64,000 nt of DNA from Roseicella frigidaeris (GCF_003258945.1 NZ_QLIX01000019.1:1-64000); one strand, 5' to 3'. Counted from the first letter of the stretch, positions 55,843 to 64,000 are shown. The notes: generated from the letters alone by a model not told the origin. Numbers and translations are program-made.

Positions 55843-57120
55843 TCAGAGAGCGATGCGGAGCCGCAGCTGGATCAGGTTGCGGTCGAACTCCTCGAATCCG
55901 CCAGTCGCCTGGAAGCGCTGGATATAGGAGTAGGTGCCGAGCAGCGACATGCTGCGATTGAGGAGATAGCGCGCCGAGGCGATGAAGACGCCGTCGAGCG
56001 CGGTTTCGTTCGGGCTCGGATACTCTCGGTAGTCGATGCGGAACTGGCCGCCGAAGATGAGGTTGCGGCGGAACTCGTGATCGACCGAGATGCCGCCATA
56101 GGTGCGGGTGTAGCTGACGGCATTCTGCCGGATCGATTCCTCGATCGTCCGCGCCACGTTGAAGCGGACCGTGGTGAGCAGGGTCGGCGCCCAGGTGACC
56201 TGGGCATCGACCGCGGGGCCGCTCAGCGGCTTGATCCCGGGCCCCTTAAAGGTCCGCTCCTGGTAGCCGATATTGACGTTGGCCTGCCAGACGCCGTCGA
56301 AATCGTAGCGGAAGCCGGTCAGGACGGCCCAGGTGAAGCTGTCGCGCGGATGCGAGATGGTCTGGGTGTAGCTGACATCCTGCACGCGGAACTGCAGCGT
56401 GGCGAAGCGGCCCTCGTCGAAGGCGTAATTGGTGCCGATGACCCCGGCCACGGTGTCGAAATCGTTCTGCGAGACCGTGTTGCGGATGCCGTTGACGGTG
56501 AAGTCGTCATAGCGGAAGGTGCGGTAGTATCCATTGCCGAACAATCCGACCCGGTTGAAGCGGGTATTGCCGTTCAACTGGAACTCGTCCGAACTGTAGG
56601 GCACCGGCCGGGTCACGCCGGCGGTCTGCACATCCGGGCTGAAGACGTCGAGGTGGTCCCGGATGTGGCGATAGCGGCCCTCCAGGCTCGAGAACGCATT
56701 GAAGTCGTAACGGCCGTAGCCGCCGAGTTCCCAGTCCGTCCAATCGAAGCCACTGTTGCTGAAATATTGCCTGGCATCCATGTTGGCGAAGGCGCCGAGG
56801 GCATGCGTCGTCCAGTCGCTGTCGAGCTTCAGCGTCACGGCCTCGTCGACGAAGCCGTCGGACTTGCGGTTGTTCTTAGTGCCCTGGAGGTTGCTGTCGA
56901 AGCCCGGGCCGATATCGACCGCGCCATTCAGCACGAAGCCGCCCAGCCGGACGCCGAGCGGGTCGTAATCCCGCCGCTGCCGCGAATCGACCGTCACGCC
57001 GCGCTCCACGTCCTGGCGCGTGATGCCGACGGCCGCCGGCTGCTGGGCCAGGGCCCCCGTGACAGGCACTGCGCCAAGGAGCAGCGCCCCCGCAAGCCGG
57101 GCTGGAATCCTGCTCACCAT
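55843..57120 (-). CDS. Outer-membrane beta-barrel protein (BBP2-like)
   Basis: A 425-aa protein with signal RIPARLAGALLLGAVPVTGALAQ (cleavage near 26). The mature part is rich in alternating beta strands with aromatic girdles (GRYDFNAFSSLEGRYRHIRD, NGYYRTFRYDDFTVNG, RNLIFGGQFRIDYREY) and ends with LIQLRLRIAL, a typical barrel closing strand. It resembles the beta-barrel proteins found in exopolysaccharide loci of Rhodospirillales. It faces away from gtrA-GT2 and the secretion genes but sits between polymer-related loci, so a role in polysaccharide export or surface structure is likely. Confidence 0.75.
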   Translation of the reverse strand: MVSRIPARLAGALLLGAVPVTGALAQQPAAVGITRQDVERGVTVDSRQRRDYDPLGVRLGGFVLNGAVDIGPGFDSNLQGTKNNRKSDGFVDEAVTLKLDSDWTTHALGAFANMDARQYFSNSGFDWTDWELGGYGRYDFNAFSSLEGRYRHIRDHLDVFSPDVQTAGVTRPVPYSSDEFQLNGNTRFNRVGLFGNGYYRTFRYDDFTVNGIRNTVSQNDFDTVAGVIGTNYAFDEGRFATLQFRVQDVSYTQTISHPRDSFTWAVLTGFRYDFDGVWQANVNIGYQERTFKGPGIKPLSGPAVDAQVTWAPTLLTTVRFNVARTIEESIRQNAVSYTRTYGGISVDHEFRRNLIFGGQFRIDYREYPSPNETALDGVFIASARYLLNRSMSLLGTYSYIQRFQATGGFEEFDRNLIQLRLRIAL

Positions 57121-57492
57121 AATCCCCCCAATCCCACTAACCGTCTGCTACCATGACGTCGCCGCGATTGCGACAAATCGCAACGGTCACGTTGGGTCGT
57201 GTCGAAAACTGCGTCCCGACTGTGTTCTGGCGCAACGCCCCCGCCCGCACCAGGGCCTGCCGGACCCGCCGCGGATCCTGATACGGCCCGTTACCAAACT
57301 TTAAAATCGTCCAGAAAAAGCCCGATTGGACTTGCACAAACCTGTGTCTGCGTGCGTATTCGCCCCGTCGCCAACCCACGCACAAGTCGTACGGTCTGGC
57401 CCCTGTTCGCGCCCCGCGGCAAGTTTTCACATGCCAGGCGGTAGCGAAGCCTGGCGTCGCTTCTCCGGGGCGGCCCATTTCGGAGCCTAGGA
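57121..57492. promoter_or_regulatory. Divergent control region between barrel protein and secretion operon
   Basis: 372 bases without a gene, less GC-rich than the window. Two perfect dyads are seen: TTGCGA-CAAA-TCGCAA at 57168-57183, near the barrel gene, and GCCAGGC-9 bases-GCCTGGC at 57433-57455, 38 bases before the first secretion gene. An AT-rich run TTTAAAATC at about 57300-57308 lies between. I cannot define -35/-10 boxes with confidence. The first dyad looks like a repressor site, the second like a leader hairpin. Confidence 0.45.
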
Positions 57493-57921
57493 ATGGCCAA
57501 TACCACTGCCCTCAGGCCGGACTCCTCCGGTCCGCCCGAGGCCCCCGTCCCGGCGCCGACCACCGCCGATATCGCCGCTTTCCGCTCGGGCCGGGGTCCG
57601 GAGGACCACGTGGTGGACCTCCTCGCCTTCGCCCTCGGCGCCGAGGCCGGGGGGCCGGTGACGCCCGAGGAGGTGGGGCGCCTGCGGCAGCGGGCCGAGG
57701 CGGTGCTCAGCGAGCATTCGTTCCGTTACCTGCACAATTCGATCGAGGAGATCCGGCGCGAGGCAGCGGCCGAGCAGCTCGCCAGGCTGCCGCGGCCGCC
57801 GGGCTTCCGGACGATGGTCCTGGCCAATCTCCTGGCGCTGTTCCTCTTTGGCATCGTCGCCGCCTGGCTGGCGCTGCACCCCGCAACCCTGGCCGGCCTC
57901 GCCGGCCTCCAAGCAGGCTGA
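57493..57921 (+). CDS. Small membrane protein, first gene of the type I secretion cassette, unknown
   Basis: A 142-aa protein. An unstructured Pro/Ala-rich start (1-30) is followed by a charged helical domain (about 35-100: PEDHVVDLLAFALGAEAGG, RLRQRAEAVLSEHSFRYLHNSIEEIRREA) and one C-terminal membrane helix (MVLANLLALFLFGIVAAWLALHP). The bulk is cytoplasmic with a tail anchor. I recognise no family. It is three bases from the ABC transporter gene, so it is translated with the secretion machinery and may be an accessory factor or a substrate chaperone. Confidence 0.7.
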   Translation: MANTTALRPDSSGPPEAPVPAPTTADIAAFRSGRGPEDHVVDLLAFALGAEAGGPVTPEEVGRLRQRAEAVLSEHSFRYLHNSIEEIRREAAAEQLARLPRPPGFRTMVLANLLALFLFGIVAAWLALHPATLAGLAGLQAG

Positions 57922-57924
57922 CGC

Positions 57925-59691
57925 ATGTCTTACGCGAGGCTCGCTGGCCCTACGGCCGGCTTCGAATCCCAGGTCCAGACCCCGCTCCAGAAGGCGCTGC
58001 GCGCCTGCCGCAAGCAGTTCCTCCTGGTCGGCCTGTTCAGCGGCGTGGTGAACCTGCTGCAGCTGACCACCTCCATCTACATGATGCAGGTCTTCGACCG
58101 GGTCCTGGCCAGCCGCATCCTCGACACGCTGTACTACCTGTCCTTCATCGCCATCTTCGCCACCCTGGTCCTCGCCCTGCTCGAGGCGGTCCGCGGCCAG
58201 CTCATGCAGCGGCTGGCCACCTGGGTGGAGCACCGGGTGGCGCCCGAGGGCTTCGTCCGCGCCATCGAGAGCACGCTGCGCGGCCGCCCCTACCGGATGG
58301 AGGCGCTGCGCGACCTCGCGGTCTGCCGCGGCTTCCTCGGCTCGCAGGGCGCCCTCTCCCTCTATGACGTGCCCTGGGTGCCGATCTACCTCGCCTTCAT
58401 CTTCTCGCTGCACTGGGTGATGGGCTGCATCGCGCTGGCCGGCGCGGTGATCCTCTTCGCCCTCACCCTGCTCAGCGAGGTCTCGACCTCGAAGCTGCTG
58501 AAGGAGGCGAATGTCGCCGGCATGGCCTCGCAGCGCCGGGCCGAGAGCATCACCCGCAATGCCGAGGTGATCGACAGCATGGGCATGCTGCCCGCGGTCA
58601 TCGGCCAGTGGCGGGAATCGGTCGCCGCCATGGCCGAGCCGCAGCAGCGCGCCGCCGACCGGGCCGCCATGCTGGTCGCCGCGACCAAATTCTTCCGCCT
58701 CGCGGTGCAGATCGGCATCCTCGGCGTCGGCGCCTATCTGGTGCTGCAGCAGGAGCTGACCTCCGGCGCCTCGATCGCCGGCTCGATCATCATGGGCCGC
58801 GCCCTCGCCCCGGTCGAGCAGATGATCGGCGGCTGGAAGCAGCTCGTCTCCGCCCGGCAGTCCTTCCGCCGCCTGCAGACCTTCCTGACCCAGCCGCGGC
58901 TGCGCCCGGCCGGCATGCCGCTGCCGGAGCCGACCGGCCGCCTCGCGGTCGAGCGCGTCTCCTACGCCTTCCCGGGCCAGGGCGTGGCGCTGATCAAGGG
59001 CGTGAATTTCAGCCTGCAGCCGGGCGAGAGCCTGGCCATCATCGGCCCGTCGGCGGCCGGCAAGACCACGCTGATCCGGCTGCTGATCGGCACGCTGCCG
59101 CCCTCGGCCGGCACCGTCCGCCTCGATGGCGCCGATGTCTATCAGTGGATGCGAGAGGATTTCGGCCGCCATGTGGGCTACCTGCCTCAGGATGTCGAGC
59201 TCTTCGACGGCACCGTGTTCAGCAACATCGCCCGCATGGCCGAGGCCGATCCCGACGCGGTCTACGAGGCGGCCAAGCTCGCCGGCTGCCATGAGATGAT
59301 CCTGCGCCTGCCGCAGGGCTACGAGACGCAGATCGGCGATGGCGGCCAGCACCTCTCGGGCGGCCAGCGGCAGCTCGTCGGCCTGGCGCGGGCCATGTTC
59401 GGCCGGCCGAAGCTGATCGTGCTCGACGAGCCGAACAGCAACCTCGACGGCGATTCCGAGGCGGGGCTCACCGCCGCGCTGGAGCGGCTGAAGGCGCAGG
59501 GCACCACCGTCGTCCTCGTCTCGCACCGCCCGACCCTGGTGCAGGGCGTCGACAAGGTCCTGCTGCTGAAGGATGGTGCGCTCGAGATGTTCGGGCCGCG
59601 CACCGAGGTGCTGAAGCGCCTGATGACCACCCGCCCGGCGGAGGTGCCGCCGCCGCCCGCCCCGCAGCGCCTCGAGGGGAGTGCCGCCTGA
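57925..59691 (+). CDS. Type I secretion ABC transporter (PrtD/HasD class)
   Basis: A 588-aa protein. The membrane domain has FSGVVNLLQLTTSIYMMQVFDRVLASRILDTL, the hallmark of the PrtD/HasD class, with about six helices up to 310. The ATPase domain has Walker A GPSAAGKTT (about 374-382), signature LSGGQRQLVGLARAM (about 477) and Walker B LIVLDEPNSNLDGDSE (about 497). There is no C39 peptidase or CLD domain at the N-terminus, so substrates should carry uncleaved C-terminal signals. The start is three bases after the previous gene; the stop overlaps the adaptor gene by one base. Confidence 0.94.
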   Translation: MSYARLAGPTAGFESQVQTPLQKALRACRKQFLLVGLFSGVVNLLQLTTSIYMMQVFDRVLASRILDTLYYLSFIAIFATLVLALLEAVRGQLMQRLATWVEHRVAPEGFVRAIESTLRGRPYRMEALRDLAVCRGFLGSQGALSLYDVPWVPIYLAFIFSLHWVMGCIALAGAVILFALTLLSEVSTSKLLKEANVAGMASQRRAESITRNAEVIDSMGMLPAVIGQWRESVAAMAEPQQRAADRAAMLVAATKFFRLAVQIGILGVGAYLVLQQELTSGASIAGSIIMGRALAPVEQMIGGWKQLVSARQSFRRLQTFLTQPRLRPAGMPLPEPTGRLAVERVSYAFPGQGVALIKGVNFSLQPGESLAIIGPSAAGKTTLIRLLIGTLPPSAGTVRLDGADVYQWMREDFGRHVGYLPQDVELFDGTVFSNIARMAEADPDAVYEAAKLAGCHEMILRLPQGYETQIGDGGQHLSGGQRQLVGLARAMFGRPKLIVLDEPNSNLDGDSEAGLTAALERLKAQGTTVVLVSHRPTLVQGVDKVLLLKDGALEMFGPRTEVLKRLMTTRPAEVPPPPAPQRLEGSAA

Positions 59692-61100
59692 TGAGCGCGA
59701 CCGCCGACAACGCCACTGCCCTGACGCCGGCCGCGCCCCGCAGCCTCGCCCCGGTGCCGAAGAACCCCTTCGGCGGCAACCTTCCGGCCTTCCCCTTCAA
59801 CCCCCTGCTCGACGCCCCGGCGCCGCGCACCCGGGTGCCGGTGCTCATCGGGCTCACGGTCTTCCTGGTCTTCGTCGGCGGCTTCGGCATCTGGGCCGGC
59901 TTCGCGCCGCTCGCCGAGGCCTCGGTGGCCTCCGGCGTCATCAAGGTCGAGGGCACCCGCCGCACCATCCAGCATCTCGAGGGCGGCATCGTCCGCGAGA
60001 TCCTCGTCCATGACGGCTCCAAGGTGAAGAAGGGCGACGTCATCATGCGGCTGGACGCGATCCAGTCCGACAGTCAGGTGGAGACGCAGCGGGCGCAGCG
60101 TTGGGCCCTGCTCGCGCAGGATGCGCGGCTCGAGGCCGAGATCCAGCAGGCCAGGCAGATCAGCTTCCCCGCCGAGCTGCTGGCCAGCCCCGACCCCCGC
60201 GCCGCCGAGGCCGTCATCGGCCAGCGCTCCCTCTTCGAGGCGCGCCAGGCCAATCTGACCAGCCAGATCCAGGTCTTGCAGGCCCGCATCGAGCAGCAGC
60301 AGGCGGTGATCAGCGGCGCCAAGGGCCAGCTCGTCTCCGCCCGCCTCCAGCTCGGCCTCGCCAAGCAGGAGGAGCAGATGAAGCGCGGCCTCGTCCAGCA
60401 GGGCCTCGGCCGCATGCCGGAACTGCTGGCGCTGCAGCGGGCGGTCGCCCAGCTCGAAGGCTCGCTCGAGGACATCAACGGCCAGATCGACCGGGCCAAC
60501 GCCTCGATCATCGAGAACCGCAGGCAGATCCAGACCACCCTCGACCAGCGCCTCTCGGAGGCGGCGGGCGACCGCCGCGACGTCCGCGCCAAGCTGGCCG
60601 AGGCGGAGGAGAAGCTTCGCGCCGCGGTCGACGTCGCGCAGCGCCGCGAGATCGTCGCCCCGGAGAACGGCACGCTGGTGAACCAGAAGATCTTCACCCT
60701 CGGCGCCGTGGTGAAGCCGGGCGACCCGGTCTTCGACCTGATCCCGGAGCGGGACCGCATGGTCGCCGAGGTGAACGTCCAGCCCAACGACATCGACGTG
60801 GTCTATCCGGGCCTCAAATCCGAGGTGCGGCTGCCGGCCTTCAAGCAGCGCCTGGTGCCCTATCTGCATGGCCACGTGACCTGGGTCGCCGCCGATGTCA
60901 CCGTCAACGAGCAGTCGCGGCAGCAATACTACCGGGCGCATGTGCTGATCGAGCCGGACCAGTTGTCGCACCTGCCGAACGTGACGCTGGTGCCCGGCAT
61001 GCCGGTCGAGGCGCATATCCAGATCGGCGAGCGCACCTTCTGGCGCTACCTCACCCAGCCGCTCCGCGACAGCTTCGCCCGCGCCTTCCGCGAGCAATAG
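59691..61100 (+). CDS. Type I secretion membrane-fusion protein (HlyD/PrtE class)
   Basis: A 469-aa protein. A cytoplasmic Pro-rich N-terminus (about 1-45), one membrane helix (VPVLIGLTVFLVFVGGFGIWAGF), the lipoyl/barrel half-motif VASGVIKVEGTRRTIQHLEGGIVREILVHDGSKVKKGD, a long coiled coil (about 120-310), then the second half-motif RREIVAPENGTLVNQKIFTLGAVVKPGDPVFDLIP and a barrel. It bridges the ABC transporter to a TolC-like outer-membrane channel, which is not encoded in the window. Full length for the family. Confidence 0.94.
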   Translation: MSATADNATALTPAAPRSLAPVPKNPFGGNLPAFPFNPLLDAPAPRTRVPVLIGLTVFLVFVGGFGIWAGFAPLAEASVASGVIKVEGTRRTIQHLEGGIVREILVHDGSKVKKGDVIMRLDAIQSDSQVETQRAQRWALLAQDARLEAEIQQARQISFPAELLASPDPRAAEAVIGQRSLFEARQANLTSQIQVLQARIEQQQAVISGAKGQLVSARLQLGLAKQEEQMKRGLVQQGLGRMPELLALQRAVAQLEGSLEDINGQIDRANASIIENRRQIQTTLDQRLSEAAGDRRDVRAKLAEAEEKLRAAVDVAQRREIVAPENGTLVNQKIFTLGAVVKPGDPVFDLIPERDRMVAEVNVQPNDIDVVYPGLKSEVRLPAFKQRLVPYLHGHVTWVAADVTVNEQSRQQYYRAHVLIEPDQLSHLPNVTLVPGMPVEAHIQIGERTFWRYLTQPLRDSFARAFREQ

Positions 61101-61174
61101 CGACGCGGGCGGCACGCACCACCAGCGCGGCGCCGGTCCGTCCGGTCGCCGCGCCCAACGCCGGAGAACACGCC

Positions 61175-61444
61175 ATGACCATCACCCCGACGATCTTCGC
61201 CGACGGCATCCTGGATGCCAATGTCAGCTACGGCGTGGCGCGCCTGACGCTGGCCCAGACGGGGCCGGAGGGCAAGCCGCTGGCGGCCGGCCAGCTCGTC
61301 GTGCCGCTCATCCAGCTTCCCGGCATCGTCAACGGCCTGACCGGCCTGCTGAAGCAGGTCGAGACCAAGATCCGCGAGCAGCAGGCGCAGCAGCAGGCCG
61401 GCACCCCGGCCGAGCCGACCAGCAGCGCCTTCCGCTTCGGCTGA
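61175..61444 (+). CDS. Small 89-aa protein at end of the type I secretion cassette, unknown
   Basis: A small protein: MTITPTIFADGILDANVSYGVARLTLAQTG, PLAAGQLVVPLIQLPGIVNGLTGLLKQVETKIREQQ, then a Gln/Pro/Ser tail ending TSSAFRFG. The strand-loop-strand followed by a long helix faintly resembles DUF3467-type small domains. There is no signal peptide and no RTX repeats. It follows the adaptor gene after 74 bases with a GGAGAA ribosome site and precedes a strong terminator, so it is the last gene of the operon. It could be a secreted substrate, since the free C-terminus has the small-residue and hydrophobic end of some type I signals, or a helper. Confidence 0.65.
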   Translation: MTITPTIFADGILDANVSYGVARLTLAQTGPEGKPLAAGQLVVPLIQLPGIVNGLTGLLKQVETKIREQQAQQQAGTPAEPTSSAFRFG

Positions 61445-61475
61445 CACGACCGGCAGGCCGACTGGCCCGCTGCCG

Positions 61476-61511
61476 ACGGCCCCGATGCGACACCGCATCG
61501 GGGCCGTTTTC
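61476..61511. terminator. Strong rho-independent terminator, bidirectional
   Basis: ACGGCCCCGATGCG (61476-61489) and CGCATCGGGGCCGT (61494-61507) make a perfect 14-bp stem with an ACAC loop, followed on the plus strand by TTTCC. It ends the secretion operon (stop at 61444). On the minus strand it lies just past the galE stop (61522) but has a shorter T run there. The best terminator in the window. Confidence 0.88.
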
Positions 61512-61521
61512 CGTTCCGGCC

Positions 61522-62520
61522 TCAGCCGCGGTCGTCGTAGCCCCTGGGATGCGCCGAGTGCCAGTTCCAGGCGGTGCGGACGATGTCGTCGAGCGCGCCG
61601 AAGCGCGGCGTCCAGCCCGTCTCCTGCCGCAGCCGGGCGGAGGAGGCGACCAGCACCGCCGGGTCGCCGGCCCGGCGCGGCCCGAGGGAATGCGGCACCT
61701 TGCGGCCGCCGATCCGCTCCACCGCCTCGATCACCTGCCGCACGGAATAGCCGGTGCCGTTGCCGATGTTGTAGCGGCAGCTCGCCTCGCGCAGCCGCTC
61801 CAGCACCCGGATATGCGCGTCGGCGAGGTCGAGGACATGCACGTAGTCGCGGATGCAGGTGCCGTCCGGCGTCGGGTAGTCGGTGCCGAAGACGGTCAGC
61901 GGCGGCCGGGTGCCGAGCGCGGCGCCGATGGCGAGCGGCACCAGATGCGATTCCGGCTCGTGGTCCTCGCCGATGCGCCCCTCCGGGTCCGCCCCGGCGG
62001 CATTGAAGTAGCGAAGGCAGGCGGAGCGCAGCCCATGCACCTGGTCGGCCCAGGCGAGCGCCTTCTCGACCATGAGCTTGCTCTCGCCATAGGCATTGGT
62101 CGGGGCGAGCTCCGCCTCCTCGGGGATGGGCACCTGCCGCGGGTTGCCGAAGAGCGCGGCGGTCGAGGAGAGGACGAAGCGCAGGCAGCCGGCCTTCACC
62201 GCCGCATCGGCCACGGCGAGGCTGTTCGAGAGGTTCTCGCTGCAATAGCGGAGCGGGTCGCGCATGCTCTCGCCCACCAGGGAGAGCGCGGCGAAGTGGA
62301 AGACGGCGTCGAATTTCCAGGCGGCGAACACCTCGGCCAGCCGGCGGCGGTCGGCGATGTTCGCCTCGACCAGCTCGACGCCCTGCGGAACCGCGCCGCG
62401 ATGCCCCTGCCGGAGATCGTCGATGACGACCACCTCCGCCCCGCGCTGCACCAAGGTGAGCACCAGATGGCTGCCGACATAGCCGGCGCCGCCGGTGACC
62501 AGGAATCGCTGTCCCTGCAT
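61522..62520 (-). CDS. galE: UDP-glucose 4-epimerase
   Basis: A 332-aa protein from ATG 62520. NAD-binding GGAGYVGSH (about 9-17), FDAVFHFAALSLVGES, LSSTAALFGNP with the catalytic Ser/Thr, YGESK (Tyr and Lys of the extended SDR family, about 143-147), YFNAAGADPEGRIGE and GTDYPTPDGTCIRDYVHVLDLADAH. Interconverts UDP-glucose and UDP-galactose (or the N-acetyl forms) to supply surface polymers. It is the next gene after the polysaccharide co-polymerase on the same strand, 10 bases downstream. Confidence 0.95.
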   Translation of the reverse strand: MQGQRFLVTGGAGYVGSHLVLTLVQRGAEVVVIDDLRQGHRGAVPQGVELVEANIADRRRLAEVFAAWKFDAVFHFAALSLVGESMRDPLRYCSENLSNSLAVADAAVKAGCLRFVLSSTAALFGNPRQVPIPEEAELAPTNAYGESKLMVEKALAWADQVHGLRSACLRYFNAAGADPEGRIGEDHEPESHLVPLAIGAALGTRPPLTVFGTDYPTPDGTCIRDYVHVLDLADAHIRVLERLREASCRYNIGNGTGYSVRQVIEAVERIGGRKVPHSLGPRRAGDPAVLVASSARLRQETGWTPRFGALDDIVRTAWNWHSAHPRGYDDRG

Positions 62521-62530
62521 GCGCAATCCC

Positions 62531-64000
62531 CTATTCCCTGAAATAGCCGCTGTAGCGGGGGTGGTGCAATTCCGCGTCGGCCGATCCCGATCGGCCATGT
62601 GCCCTGGCGTCCACCTGGGTCAGCGTCGCGCCGATGATCCGGGCATGCGCCTCCTCGAGCAGATCGAGCGAGCGGCTGACGACCGATCGTGGAGTGTCCC
62701 GCCACCGGATGCAAATCAAGGTTGCATCAGCAAGGCGCGCGACAACGCGAGCATCGGCCATCGCCAGGACGGGCGGCGCATCCAGCACGACGAGGTCGTA
62801 GTCGCGCCGGATGCGGTCGAGCATGCCGACCATGGCCTCGGACATGAAGAGGCCGAGGGAGTGGATCTCCGCCGCCCCGGCGGGGATGTAGTCGAGGCTC
62901 GAGAGGTGGTCGCGGCGGATGATGCGCTCCAGCACCGCCTGGCCCAGCAGCAGGTCGGTCACCCCGGGCGCCCCCTCGCAGCGGAAGACCCGGCCGAGGG
63001 AAGGCTGGCGCACGTCGCAATCGACCAGCAGCACCCGCTCGCCATTCATCGCCGCGGAGCGGGCCAGGGCGACGGCCGTGGTGGTCTTGCCCTCGGCGGG
63101 CCGCGCCGCCGTCACCACCACCACCCGCGGCGGCTCGGCGCCCAGCCAGAGCGCGGCGCGCAGCGTCCGCATGCTCTCGGCGAAGGGGCTGAGCGGCTTG
63201 CGGACCACGTAGTCCTCGACGAGCTGCCGGCCGAGCAGGTGCCGCCGCAGCATCGGCACCAGGGCGAGGCAGGGCAGGCCGAGGCCGGCGCGGACATCCT
63301 CGCCGGAATGCAGCGTGCCGTCGGTCGTCTCGAGCAGCCAGATGAGCAGCAGGCCGCAGCCGATGCCGAGCGCCGCCGCGCCGAGGGCGAGCAGCGGGGT
63401 GCGGGGCGAGCTCGGCGCGCCGGGCAATGCGGCCGGCGAGAGCAGCCGGGCATCCGGCCGCTCGATCGCCACCTCCGACAGCGTCTTCTGCGCCCGCTCG
63501 GTGACCGCCCGCAGCAGGCTCCGGCTGGCCTCGGCCTCGCGCTCCAGCGCCGCCAGCCGGATCTCGGCGGCGGGGCCCTGCCCGGCCCGCTCGGGCGGCC
63601 GCAGCAGGTCCTCGAGGCCGCGGATGCGCGCGCGCAGGGCCCGCGCCTCCGTCTCCAGCGCCTCGGCCGCGCGGCTCGTCTCGGCGCCGACGGCGCGGTC
63701 GAGCTCCTGCAGCCGGGACCGCGCGGCGCGCAGGTCGGGATGACCGGCGCCGAGCGCCTCGGCCAGGCGGTCGAGCTCCTGCTGCGCCTGGTCGCGCTGT
63801 GCCCGCTGCTGCGCGAGGGCGGGCGGCGGGGGCGCCGCCGGCTCGCCGCCGCGCAGCGCCGCCAGACGCGCCTCGACCTGGCCGAGGGCGGCGCGGGCCT
63901 CGGCCAGCTCGGCGGTGGCGCGGCCCAGTTGATCGGCGGTGGGCGCGGGCGCGCCGCGGCCGCCGAGGGCGGCCCGCAGCTCGGCGATGCGTGCCTCGGT
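62531..64000 (-). CDS. Polysaccharide co-polymerase / BY-kinase (Wzc/ExoP class), C-terminal part
   Basis: 490 codons in the window; the start lies beyond the right edge. A long coiled coil (Ala/Arg/Glu-rich, residues 1 to about 175 of the part) leads to a membrane helix (LLALGAAALGIGCGLLLIWLLE). The cytoplasmic tyrosine kinase has Walker A AARPAEGKTTTAVALARS, Walker A' VLLVDCDVRQPSLGRVF and Walker B DLVVLDAPPVLAMADA. The end GSADAELHHPRYSGYFRE has two tyrosines only, fewer than the usual tyrosine cluster. It controls chain length and export of an exopolysaccharide. It is read with galE. Confidence 0.9.
   Translation of the reverse strand, partial: TEARIAELRAALGGRGAPAPTADQLGRATAELAEARAALGQVEARLAALRGGEPAAPPPPALAQQRAQRDQAQQELDRLAEALGAGHPDLRAARSRLQELDRAVGAETSRAAEALETEARALRARIRGLEDLLRPPERAGQGPAAEIRLAALEREAEASRSLLRAVTERAQKTLSEVAIERPDARLLSPAALPGAPSSPRTPLLALGAAALGIGCGLLLIWLLETTDGTLHSGEDVRAGLGLPCLALVPMLRRHLLGRQLVEDYVVRKPLSPFAESMRTLRAALWLGAEPPRVVVVTAARPAEGKTTTAVALARSAAMNGERVLLVDCDVRQPSLGRVFRCEGAPGVTDLLLGQAVLERIIRRDHLSSLDYIPAGAAEIHSLGLFMSEAMVGMLDRIRRDYDLVVLDAPPVLAMADARVVARLADATLICIRWRDTPRSVVSRSLDLLEEAHARIIGATLTQVDARAHGRSGSADAELHHPRYSGYFRE

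Noticed and set aside
61046-62245. A 399-codon minus frame over the terminator and galE
   Set aside because: Out of frame with galE and lacking any family pattern; crosses a strong terminator.

Overview
The window is about 70% GC with dense, strongly codon-biased genes. Its content fits an aerobic, flagellated alphaproteobacterium, most likely Rhodospirillales / Acetobacteraceae (Roseomonas-like). The pointers are the alaS-recA-hybrid kinase-flhB gene order, two orphan tripartite-tricarboxylate (Bug) receptors, many Tat-exported peptide-type binding proteins and form II CO-dehydrogenase-like hydroxylase genes. This placement is an inference from content, not from a database match.

Layout. 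1-6 kb is a decayed accessory island. It has the end of an IS3-like element that cuts off a large Fe-S PD-(D/E)XK nuclease gene, a dead serine recombinase, an IS630 element (3891-4932) sitting inside a RES-family toxin gene, and the toxin's partner gene. 6.4-9.3 kb has a Tat-exported alpha/beta hydrolase and an unrecognised coiled-coil gene broken by a one-base frameshift, with a perfect dyad just ahead of its ribosome site. 9.4-13.3 kb carries envelope and housekeeping genes: cardiolipin synthase, MlaA and SelO. 13.6-16.1 kb pairs a CoxG protein with a thiamine-diphosphate enzyme. 16.1-23.4 kb is a compact catabolic operon on the minus strand: ABM-fold protein, HAPMO-like Baeyer-Villiger monooxygenase, nitronate monooxygenase-like protein, two acyl-CoA dehydrogenases and a Bug receptor.

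23.6-35.5 kb is core. It has a DUF599 protein, a REP-like palindrome, a J-like membrane protein, alaS, recA with a candidate SOS box, a CckA-like hybrid kinase without membrane segments, and two divergent flagellar export/rod operons (flgB-flgC-fliE-fliQ-fliR-flhB-kinase, and an unknown 81-aa gene-fliO-fliP). 35.5-40.5 kb is a three-subunit molybdenum hydroxylase operon with another Bug receptor.

40.9-54.0 kb is one long peptide-type ABC locus. Six paralogous binding-protein genes in tandem, one of them an internally deleted pseudogene, feed a single set of two permeases and two ATPases. 54.2-64.0 kb is a surface and export region: GtrA, a GT2 glycosyltransferase, an outer-membrane barrel protein, a four-gene type I secretion cassette with two unrecognised small proteins, a strong bidirectional terminator, galE and the C-terminal part of a polysaccharide co-polymerase/tyrosine kinase that runs off the right edge.

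The observations most worth following are the multi-receptor ABC array, the type I secretion cassette with its 89-aa last gene, the doubly disrupted toxin island, the frameshifted coiled-coil gene with its dyad, and the membrane-less CckA-like kinase translationally coupled to flhB. No tRNA, rRNA or CRISPR array was seen.
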